Origin: Bacteroidota bacterium
Lineage (GTDB): Bacteria; Bacteroidota; Bacteroidia; Bacteroidales; 4484-276
Assembly: GCA_013203545.1 (NCBI GenBank)
Contig: JABMQA010000316.1
Location: 1 to 6,211, forward strand
Length of the DNA: 6,211 bases
Direction of reading: 5' to 3'
In this document: positions 1 to 6,211 of the stretch, in pieces
Numbering within the stretch: position 1 is the stretch's first letter
Layout: the number at the start of each line of letters is the position of its first letter
Position numbers and translations under genes: made by a program
Notes under the pieces: model-generated
Database searches by the model: none
Seen by the model: the letters and a program-made list of their open reading frames with translations, nothing else
Told to the model about the DNA's origin: nothing

Positions 1-9
1 GGGCTAATC

Positions 10-81
10 AAAATCGCATTTTCACACAGCCTCTAAAGGTCGTGGAAAATGAAATTTAAATATCATTTTTAGACAGCTTCT
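10..81 (-). repeat. Pair of related 25-nt direct repeats resembling IS termini
   Basis: Read on the minus strand, positions 34-10 and 81-57 both start AGA(G/A)GCTGT and continue with a run of A and TG. Aligned without gaps they agree at 19 of 25 positions, and the copies are 47 bases apart in the same orientation. A GAGGCTGT...AAAA start is reminiscent of the terminal inverted repeats of several bacterial insertion sequences. The left edge of the window might therefore be the end of an IS or MITE, possibly nested in an older relic. No transposase reading frame is present, and the element body, if any, lies to the left. The repeat similarity is seen directly; the IS origin is inference. Confidence 0.3.
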
Positions 82-130
82 TAGAATCATGAAAATTTAC
101 AGACCCACATACTTATTCCCTCAGGGTTGT

Positions 131-138
131 TATCTTTG
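131..138 (+). promoter_or_regulatory. Candidate Bacteroidota promoter -7 element
   Basis: TATCTTTG is a perfect match to the TAnnTTTG -7 element used by the primary sigma factor of Bacteroidota, and it was the only good match I found in the leader on either strand. The expected TTTG -33 element about 20 bases upstream is not clearly present; that stretch reads as ACATACTTA. Transcription would start near 142-147 and give a leader of roughly 205-210 nt before tamB that includes the palindrome at 190-286. With only one of the two elements, this could be a chance match. Confidence 0.35.
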
Positions 139-189
139 AGGCCGCGGAAAGTTTATAAATAGTGATTGTCCATAATGTCCATATCTTCT

Positions 190-286
190 TGATTTCAGAT
201 TAACGATTAACGATTTAAGAATTTAGATTTAACTGAAGTACAGATACTTCGCAGATCAAAGATCGTTAATCTCCAATCGTAAATCA
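190..286. repeat. Long imperfect palindrome with a central hairpin
   Basis: Positions 190-215 and the reverse complement of 261-286 align without gaps at 20 of 26 positions, including a shared GATTAACGAT core. Between the arms, 235-240 and 245-250 form a perfect 6-bp stem (GAAGTA/TACTTC) around the loop CAGA, nearly concentric with the outer arms. The left arm also contains a tandem 7-mer: GATTAAC twice, then GATTTAA (198-218). There is no T-run after the right arm, so it does not look like an intrinsic terminator. It resembles a dispersed intergenic palindromic element (REP or MITE type). In RNA it would fold in the tamB leader. Its function is unknown. Confidence 0.6.
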
Positions 287-338
287 GTTTTAAGTTATTT
301 TATAGACAAGCACTAAATAGGGTACCCGCCAAACGGTA

Positions 339-356
339 ATGGATCAAAGTAAATGA
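339..356 (+). other. Five-codon micro-ORF overlapping the tamB start
   Basis: ATG GAT CAA AGT AAA TGA encodes MDQSK and stops with a TGA that overlaps the tamB start codon (ATG 353-355, TGA 354-356). This ATGA arrangement is the same as at the tamB-tamL junction. It could reflect leader-peptide coupling or be chance. No Shine-Dalgarno sequence precedes it. It matters mainly because an ATG lies 14 bases before the assigned start in a different frame. Confidence 0.25.
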
Positions 357-3300
357 CTGTAAAAAGGAATATATTTAAGCGAACAATCAGAATCCTGATC
401 AGGATTTTTGCCATAATTCTGGGAATATTACTGATGATCGTGTTTCTTTTGAATACTTCTCCTGTACAAACTTTGATAACCGGAAAGATATGCGCTTACC
501 TGGAAGATAAAATAGGTACACCTGTAGATGTTGGCAGTGTAAAAATCACCTTTCCAAAAGCCATAAAAATTTCGGGTGTTTACCTTCAGGATCAACAGGA
601 TGATACCTTGCTTTATTTAGGGGAATTAAAAGTTGATATTGATTTGCTGAAGTTGATCAGAAAAAGAATAGAAGTAAATAGCCTGACAATAAGTAACCTG
701 CATGCAAATGTCCACCGTAAGGCACCTCAAAACCTTTTTAATTTTCAATACATACCCGATGCGTTCTCAAGTACCGGCTCACCGGAAACAACCGAATTAT
801 GCACCGGCGATCCCTGGACTTTTTCGGTTAGTGGAGTATTTTTAGAAAATGTGCAAGGCTCCTACTATGATGATTTGATTGGTACAGATGCGGGATTTAA
901 TCTCGGTAAACTTAGCATTGCATTAAGTGCATTAAACCTGGATGATTTGATGTTTGATGTGGATAACATCGAGCTGAATAACACAAGGGGATTTGTTGAA
1001 ATGTGGCAAGTTCTGTCATCTGAAAACGGGGAAAGCGGTACAGCGGATGATCAAACACCATCAGAGTCGGCATCTTTACCGGGTTTGAAATTAAAGAAGT
1101 TGCTTCTTGACAATGTTTCGTTGGCTTATCGTAACCGGGATTTGGAGCAGGATTTTACAATTGACATCGGCGCTCTGGAATTCAGGCCCGAAAAAATTGA
1201 TCTGAACAATAGGCACCTCGACCTTGGGACTTTTTCACTTGAAGACACACAGGCCAAAGTCATACTGGCAATACTGAATGAAGGGGATAGTTTAGCTGAA
1301 CAACCACCGGTTATTGGAGATAATACGGATAGTATCAATTTAGCCAATAGCCCCTTCCCTGATTGGGAGATCACTATGAACCATTTGCGGCTTCAGAACA
1401 TTAATGCATCTTTCGACAACAATGCGATAGCCGATGTTGAAACGGGAATTGACTTTTCACACTTACATCTTACCGGATTAAAGCTGGATTTGAAAGACTT
1501 TGTGCTTTTTCCGGATAGTATGCGTGTTACCCTGAATAATTTAGCATTCCATGAAAAATCCGGGCTTAACCTGAACAAACTCACATCAATTGTGCGACTT
1601 TCCGGAGAGTCTGCTCATTTGTCAGCGTTTGAACTGGAAAGCGGCAAAACAAGTATAAACACCGACATATCGCTGGATTTTCAAAGCTTTGAACAATTAT
1701 CGTCCAATCCGGGAGATATCGGTCTCAGTTTTAGTATTGAAAACACCAGGTTAGCTTTAGGGGAGATACCCCTTTTTGCCCCTGCACTGGCAGAAAATGA
1801 ATTACTGCGGAAATACCTCCTTCTCTCTCCGGTGATTAACCTGGATGCATCGGGTAAGCTGAACAACCTTACCATCGACAATCTAATGGTGGATGTTACA
1901 GATCAAACCAGGATAAAGCTATCAGGTAACATTTTTGGATTACCAGAGCCTGATAACCTGAGCTTTCAAATAAATCTGGACACATTATATTCAACCAGGA
2001 ATGATATTCAAACCTTATTGGATACTGCCTGGTTCAGTGGTCTGGAGCTGCCTGAATATACCGGAATTGCAGCAATGGTTAGCGGGAAAACCGATTCATT
2101 ACGGGCCAACTTTTTACTATCATCGGAATTCGGAGCTATCCGTGCCGATACACTTTTCTATGAAAAAAAGGAAGCCGGCAGGGATACGTTTAATCTGATC
2201 CTGGCTATCAAAAATTGGGAGCTCGGTACTATGCTGCATGATCAACAGATTGGCACGCTTGATTTAAATGCACAGTTGAGTGGGTCGGGCGCTGCATCCG
2301 ATTCGATCTTTGCCAAAATGGACGTGAACATAAATGAAGCGTGGTATAATGGCTATGGATATCATGACCTTAAAATTGGTGGTGGGATTGAAAAAATGTT
2401 GATTCATTCAAACATCAGTTCAACAGATCCCAATTTACGTTTCCAGCTCGATGCTTCCGCCGATCTTAATAATAAGGAGATGAGGTTTTCATGCGACTTA
2501 AACCTGGAATTGGTCAATTTGTTTGAACTGAAATTGCTTGAAGAAAAAATAGCATTGAGCACAAGTTTTAAAGGGATCATCAATTATACCGACCTTGAAA
2601 ATGCGGATGCAAACATTAACTTTTCAACCACCAGGTTTATCGATGAATCGGGTGAAATACCAATCGACAAAGTTTCAATTGAAACTCTTTTATCTGCCGA
2701 CAGCGCCACATTAAAGATTGAATCGGATCTTTTGATGGCTTATGCAAATACCAACGCCCATGTGGCCGAACTTGAGGGGATTGCGAAGTCAGCCTTGAAA
2801 AAGTATCTTAACCTCAGGGACACGGTTGAACTACCCAAGGGTAAATATCTCGGGCTGACCATCGATTTTAATGCCGCGGACAATTTCCGGGATTTTTTAC
2901 TACCTGACATCGAAATGCTTGTGATTAATGATTTTGTTGTGAAATATTTTAGTGACGATAACCGGCTGGATGTCGATTTTAAGATTCCCGCCATACGATA
3001 CGATGCGTTTCACCTCGATTCACTTTTTCTTTCAGCACGGGGCCGGGATAATAATCTGGATTTCGAATTGGGGTTGAACGAAATAGCTTACGATACTTTA
3101 TTTATTAAGAATTTTATTGTTAATGAAAGTATTCGGGCGGGTAAGATATCTTCGCAAATCAGTTTGGGAGAGCAAATCACCAACAGGGATTACCTGTTTT
3201 CGAACGAAATTTTATGGCTGGATACTTCCTTAATTATTTCATTTGTCAGGGATGGGCTTGTTTTAAACGGGAATCCCTGGGAAATTGAAGATGGAAATTT

Positions 3301-5479
3301 CCTGGAATTTACTGAAAGCGGAATATATACCAACGCATTTAATTTCAATCACAAAGATGAGAAGGTTTCGATAGTTACATCAGATGAAAAAATAAATATA
3401 GGGTTTGAGAAATTTGGGATCGAAAACATTTTGGGGATTGTAAGGTCCACTCACATGTACGGATTGTTTGGTGGTGTTTTAAATGGCAGTATTGCATTCG
3501 ATCGAAATATGGGTGGCGAACAAATTGATGCTGATTTGACTATTCGGGATTTGCATGTACTTGATACCCTGGCAGGAAACCTTTTTCTGAAATTTGAAGC
3601 GTCAGAAGAAAAGGTGCAGGTTGCTGTAAAGCTGGAAAATTCGGAAAATACCATTACGCTGGATGGGCGATACCATAATCTTCAGGCTGATACAGCATAC
3701 GACTTCAATGCAAAAATTGATATCGAAAATTTTGGTAGATTTGAAAGGTTCACTTTCAATCAGCTTTCGCAGATGAGCGGGAAATTAGATGGGGAATTTC
3801 AAATTTTGGGCACCGGATCAGATCCAAAAATCAATGGATTTTTAACCTTTAATTCGGTGAGTATGAAAATCAACAGCCTTAATTTTCTCGCCCGGCTCAA
3901 CCATGAATCAGTTAGACTGGATGATAAAGGGGTGCATTTTGATAAGTTTACAATTACCGACGCTACTGACAAGCAACTTGAGTTAAATGGCGATATTCTT
4001 ACCACAAATTTCACCGACTTCGGATTTGACCTGAATATTCACGCAGATCATTTTCAACCCGTAAACAGCACTAAAGCAGACAACAGCCTGTTTTATGGTA
4101 GCCTTTTTCTTGGCACTGACCTTAAAATTAGGGGCGACATGAAACTGCCTGTAATTGAAGCAGACCTAACCATTGATAAGGGTACCAACCTCACCTATGT
4201 GCTGCCGGGGAGTGAGATAGAATTGGTGTCTTCTGAAGGCATCGTTAATTTTAATGACCCCAACCTATTGGCTGATACCCTTTTCGCCAGGGTGAAAGGT
4301 GATTATCTCACTGACTCGATCATGCCAAAAATTTCCGGAATTAACCTCACTGCTAATTTAAAATTGAGCCCCGAAGCACAATTTACGGTAATCATCGACC
4401 CCTATTCTGGCGATTATTTAACCATTGGCGGGATTGCAGATCTGAACATCACCCTTGATCAGAGTGGGGGACAAACAATTACGGGTGTGTTTGAGGTAAG
4501 AAACGGGTATTATCAGCTGTCGTTTTATGGTTTGGTAAAAAAGAGTTTTACGCTTCAGCCTGGCAGTAGTGTTGCATGGTCGGGCAGGCCAATGGATGCC
4601 AACATCAATCTAACTGCAAAGCATGTAGTAAGAACTTCGTCATTGGCATTGGTAGCAAATGAAACCACTTCGATGAGTGATGCCGAAAAACAGGTTTTTA
4701 TGCAGCGGCTACCGTATGAGGTGTTGCTTAAAATAAGTGGATTTATCGCGGAACCAAAGGTGGGTTTTGGAATTATGCTTCCCGATAAAGACCTGATTAA
4801 TTATCCGCAAATCGCATCAAAACTCACCTTTTTAAATTCCCCCGACAGGGAATCAGAACTCAATAAACAGGTTTTTGCCTTGTTGGTTACCGGGAGTTTT
4901 ATTGCCGAAAATCCATTGGCATCTACGGGTAGTTCGCCGGACAACATCGCTACAACGGCAGCGAGAAATAGCGTAAATGGAATTTTAGCCGCACAACTCA
5001 ACAAGATATCAAACAAATTTGTAAAAGGTGTAGATATGAATTTTGGGTTAACCACTTATGATGATTACGGTGGCGGATCGAGTCAGACCCGGACCGAACT
5101 GGATGTTCAGGTTTCGAAAAAGCTGATGCACGACCGCCTTACAATTGAGGCATCCGGATCTTTTGACCTGGAAGGCGATAACAAGAAATATTCCGGTCAG
5201 ACATCGCAGAATATGTATGGTGAATTTGCCGTGACCTACGACCTGACCGAAAATGGTGAGTACAAACTGAGACTTTATCGCGAAAATGCCTACGATTTGT
5301 TTGACGGGGAAGTGACATATAGTGGAATTGCATTTATTCTTGAGAAAAGTTTTAACAGCCTCATACGTCATAAGGAAAAGAAGCAAAAAGAAAAAGAAAA
5401 GAAGCAAAACAATGACGGGCTTAAATCGGAAGGGTTAGTCCCGGGGAATGAAACTGAGAAGGGAAACAATAACCAATGA
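353..5479 (+). CDS. tamB: Translocation and assembly module protein TamB (AsmA-like, DUF490)
   Basis: This inner-membrane-anchored periplasmic bridge protein acts with an Omp85 partner (TamL, next gene) in outer-membrane biogenesis. The N-terminus is basic (K4, R5, K9, R10, R13, R17), followed by one membrane helix at about 14-34. An AsmA-like start follows, with GTPVDVGSVKI and ISGVYLQD segments (about 55-80). Residues 100-1200 are a long beta-rich body with recurring modules such as NLAFHEKSGLNL (about 396-407) and a conserved-looking NPW (974-976). The C-terminal TamB domain spans about 1210-1670. It includes a GSS-AWSGRPMDA segment (1404-1416), LPYEV...IMLPD (1453-1478), ELNKQVFALL (1502-1511) and a last strand pair ending LEKSF (1663-1667). 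A Lys/Glu-rich tail of about 37 residues follows. At 1708 aa it is longer than E. coli TamB (about 1260), as is usual in Bacteroidota. An in-frame TAA directly precedes ATG 353, so no earlier start is possible, and the next in-frame Met (28) would cut into the membrane anchor. No frameshift is seen. Family assignment is firm; the exact client proteins or lipids are not known from sequence. Confidence 0.95.
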   Translation: MTVKRNIFKRTIRILIRIFAIILGILLMIVFLLNTSPVQTLITGKICAYLEDKIGTPVDVGSVKITFPKAIKISGVYLQDQQDDTLLYLGELKVDIDLLKLIRKRIEVNSLTISNLHANVHRKAPQNLFNFQYIPDAFSSTGSPETTELCTGDPWTFSVSGVFLENVQGSYYDDLIGTDAGFNLGKLSIALSALNLDDLMFDVDNIELNNTRGFVEMWQVLSSENGESGTADDQTPSESASLPGLKLKKLLLDNVSLAYRNRDLEQDFTIDIGALEFRPEKIDLNNRHLDLGTFSLEDTQAKVILAILNEGDSLAEQPPVIGDNTDSINLANSPFPDWEITMNHLRLQNINASFDNNAIADVETGIDFSHLHLTGLKLDLKDFVLFPDSMRVTLNNLAFHEKSGLNLNKLTSIVRLSGESAHLSAFELESGKTSINTDISLDFQSFEQLSSNPGDIGLSFSIENTRLALGEIPLFAPALAENELLRKYLLLSPVINLDASGKLNNLTIDNLMVDVTDQTRIKLSGNIFGLPEPDNLSFQINLDTLYSTRNDIQTLLDTAWFSGLELPEYTGIAAMVSGKTDSLRANFLLSSEFGAIRADTLFYEKKEAGRDTFNLILAIKNWELGTMLHDQQIGTLDLNAQLSGSGAASDSIFAKMDVNINEAWYNGYGYHDLKIGGGIEKMLIHSNISSTDPNLRFQLDASADLNNKEMRFSCDLNLELVNLFELKLLEEKIALSTSFKGIINYTDLENADANINFSTTRFIDESGEIPIDKVSIETLLSADSATLKIESDLLMAYANTNAHVAELEGIAKSALKKYLNLRDTVELPKGKYLGLTIDFNAADNFRDFLLPDIEMLVINDFVVKYFSDDNRLDVDFKIPAIRYDAFHLDSLFLSARGRDNNLDFELGLNEIAYDTLFIKNFIVNESIRAGKISSQISLGEQITNRDYLFSNEILWLDTSLIISFVRDGLVLNGNPWEIEDGNFLEFTESGIYTNAFNFNHKDEKVSIVTSDEKINIGFEKFGIENILGIVRSTHMYGLFGGVLNGSIAFDRNMGGEQIDADLTIRDLHVLDTLAGNLFLKFEASEEKVQVAVKLENSENTITLDGRYHNLQADTAYDFNAKIDIENFGRFERFTFNQLSQMSGKLDGEFQILGTGSDPKINGFLTFNSVSMKINSLNFLARLNHESVRLDDKGVHFDKFTITDATDKQLELNGDILTTNFTDFGFDLNIHADHFQPVNSTKADNSLFYGSLFLGTDLKIRGDMKLPVIEADLTIDKGTNLTYVLPGSEIELVSSEGIVNFNDPNLLADTLFARVKGDYLTDSIMPKISGINLTANLKLSPEAQFTVIIDPYSGDYLTIGGIADLNITLDQSGGQTITGVFEVRNGYYQLSFYGLVKKSFTLQPGSSVAWSGRPMDANINLTAKHVVRTSSLALVANETTSMSDAEKQVFMQRLPYEVLLKISGFIAEPKVGFGIMLPDKDLINYPQIASKLTFLNSPDRESELNKQVFALLVTGSFIAENPLASTGSSPDNIATTAARNSVNGILAAQLNKISNKFVKGVDMNFGLTTYDDYGGGSSQTRTELDVQVSKKLMHDRLTIEASGSFDLEGDNKKYSGQTSQNMYGEFAVTYDLTENGEYKLRLYRENAYDLFDGEVTYSGIAFILEKSFNSLIRHKEKKQKEKEKKQNNDGLKSEGLVPGNETEKGNNNQ
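5375..5409 (+). repeat. In-frame duplication in the TamB C-terminal tail
   Basis: A perfect 14-base repeat (GAAAAGAAGCAAAA) occurs at 5375-5388 and 5396-5409, offset by 21 bases, which is exactly seven codons. It encodes EKKQ twice within a Lys/Glu-rich tail (about residues 1674-1687). The tract is very A-rich and prone to slippage, so tail length may vary between strains. The tail lies beyond the last conserved strand of the TamB domain. Confidence 0.7.
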
Positions 5480-5481
5480 TG
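5476..5481 (+). promoter_or_regulatory. tamB-tamL overlap with a double start codon
   Basis: The tamB stop TGA (5477-5479) sits inside ATGATG, which offers two consecutive in-frame starts for tamL at 5476 and 5479. The first gives a 4-base ATGA overlap and the second a 1-base overlap. Either way, terminating ribosomes can re-initiate, so the two proteins are probably translationally coupled. A weak AAGGG (5459-5463) lies 12 bases before the first ATG, too far to decide the start. Confidence 0.75.
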
Positions 5482-6211
5482 ATCTGTAACCTCATAAATC
5501 GCAATTGTTACCTGAAACTGACGATATCAGTTTTTGCCATCGGTGTTTTGATACTATCAGGGTGTACGGGTTTAGGAAAACTGAGTGAGGGGGAGTATCT
5601 TTATTCGGGGTCACATGTCCATTTTGATTCGTCCCAATTTTTGGCCAATCACAGATCTACGGCAAACGAATTATATGGTATTATCCGACAAACACCCAAT
5701 GCAAAATTTTTGTGGATGCGGCCATTTCTTAGCATTCATAACATGGTATCGGAACCCAAAAAGGAAAAAGGGCTGAAATACTGGATTAAATACAAATTAG
5801 GTGAAGCCCCTGTAAAACTTAGCAACCTGAATCTACCCCAGATTAATGCAGCAATGGTTAACCGGCTTGAAAACAGGGGTAATTTCCACGCAAGCGTTAG
5901 TTATGAAGTGGATAAAAAAAACAAAACTGCCAGCGTTGGCTTTTTTGCTATACCTAACAAACCATATATAATAAAATCGGTTGAATTTCCGGCTGGTAGC
6001 AGTCACCTGATTGAAATGATCAACCGGCATAAAGCGGGGACGATGGTTCGTCCGGGGCAGATTTACAGCCTATCTGATTTTATTGGAGAGCGAAACCGCA
6101 TCGACGTAATATTGAAAAACCAGGGCTATTTTTACTTCAGTCCCGATTACATGGTTTTTGATGCGGACACCTCTGTTGGTCAACAAAAGATGGATGTGAA
6201 GCTGAATTTGA
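5476..6211 (+). CDS. tamL: TamL: lipoprotein-type TamA/BamA-family Omp85 protein, N-terminal part
   Basis: This is the outer-membrane Omp85 partner of TamB, and its gene is cut by the right edge after 245 codons. The N-terminus is a lipoprotein signal: basic residues R9 and K14, a hydrophobic stretch 15-27, then the lipobox LSGC with Cys30 as the predicted lipidated residue (Cys29 if translation starts at 5479). E. coli TamA has a cleavable signal peptide without lipidation; the lipidated form is the known TamL variant of Bacteroidota. The mature start GKLSEGEYLYSG (34-45) leads into POTRA-like sequence. Family-typical segments are RQTPNAKFL (71-79), KLGEAPV (107-113), NRGNFHASVSYEV (133-145) followed by a strand at about 150-160, and ERNRIDVILKNQGYFYFSPD (205-224). 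The C-terminal 16-strand barrel is expected outside the window. The 4-base overlap with tamB supports a shared operon and joint function. No frame disruption is seen. The residues just after Cys30 do not form an obvious acidic surface-export signal, so a periplasm-facing lipid anchor seems more likely; this last point is inference. Confidence 0.9.
   Translation, partial: MMICNLINRNCYLKLTISVFAIGVLILSGCTGLGKLSEGEYLYSGSHVHFDSSQFLANHRSTANELYGIIRQTPNAKFLWMRPFLSIHNMVSEPKKEKGLKYWIKYKLGEAPVKLSNLNLPQINAAMVNRLENRGNFHASVSYEVDKKNKTASVGFFAIPNKPYIIKSVEFPAGSSHLIEMINRHKAGTMVRPGQIYSLSDFIGERNRIDVILKNQGYFYFSPDYMVFDADTSVGQQKMDVKLNL

Larger units (their letters stand above)
1..352. other. Non-coding leader region upstream of tamB
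   Basis: No ORF of plausible length is seen on either strand. The only ATG-initiated + strand frames noticed are tiny: 7 codons from position 49 and 16 codons from position 89. Neither resembles a known peptide. No tRNA-like or rRNA-like sequence is visible. The stretch holds two related IS-end-like sequences (10-34 and 57-81), a promoter-like element (131-138), a large imperfect palindrome (190-286) and a micro-ORF touching the tamB start (339-356). The gene upstream lies outside the window, so it cannot be said whether it is divergent or co-directional. Confidence 0.8.

Noticed and set aside
118..126. CCCTCAGGG as a terminator or operator
   Set aside because: The 4-bp arms around one base are too short for a stable hairpin, and no T-run follows.
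320..327. GGGTACCC palindrome just before tamB
   Set aside because: An isolated 8-bp palindrome is likely by chance, and no flanking symmetry or second copy is seen.
1..352. Possible tRNA, CRISPR or riboswitch in the leader
   Set aside because: There is no cloverleaf, no regularly spaced repeat array and no recognisable riboswitch core. The only structure is the 190-286 palindrome.
2001..2198. 65-codon + strand frame inside tamB
   Set aside because: It is an out-of-frame shadow within a continuous tamB reading frame, with no recognisable features.
1126..4014. Several minus-strand frames of 60-85 codons opposite tamB
   Set aside because: They are short, Ser-rich or Lys-rich reflections of the tamB coding strand with no start context or family resemblance.
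5048..5407. 119-codon minus-strand frame with a hydrophobic N-terminus opposite the TamB C-terminus
   Set aside because: Its Phe/Leu-rich start is simply the complement of the AAG/GAA-rich tail of TamB. It overlaps strongly conserved TamB domain sequence and resembles no family.
5585..5776. 63-codon + strand frame inside tamL
   Set aside because: It lies in another frame of tamL, where the lipobox and family-typical POTRA segments show the real coding frame.
5833..6030. 65-codon minus-strand frame opposite tamL
   Set aside because: It lies fully antisense to well-supported tamL sequence and has no recognisable domain.

Overview
This window looks like a piece of a Bacteroidota chromosome. 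It is moderately AT-rich. It has a perfect match to the Bacteroidota promoter -7 element (TAnnTTTG), no strong Shine-Dalgarno sequences, and a gene pair typical of that phylum: a very long TamB-family protein followed at once by a lipoprotein-type TamA relative (TamL). The sequence does not allow a safe genus call.

Layout. Positions 1-352 hold no convincing gene on either strand. This leader contains two related 25-nt sequences in the same orientation that resemble insertion-sequence ends (10-34 and 57-81), one promoter-like element (131-138) and a long imperfect palindrome (190-286). Positions 353-5479 are one uninterrupted 1708-codon gene, tamB. Positions 5476-6211 are the first 245 codons of tamL, which runs off the right edge. 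The two genes overlap by 4 bases (ATGA), so they are almost certainly one translationally coupled operon on the + strand.

How the genes work together. TamB is an inner-membrane-anchored protein whose long beta-rich body should span the periplasm. Its conserved C-terminal TamB domain (DUF490) is expected to dock on the periplasmic POTRA domains of an Omp85 barrel protein in the outer membrane. The TamL encoded next door is that partner. It carries a lipobox and the first POTRA-like region, while the barrel lies beyond the window. The pair belongs to the translocation and assembly module involved in outer-membrane biogenesis: insertion of some outer-membrane proteins and, by analogy with other AsmA-like bridge proteins, possibly phospholipid transport.

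I found no sign of a wholly new system. The operon is a known conserved one. The less explained material is in the 352-base leader and in the Lys/Glu-rich tail of TamB.
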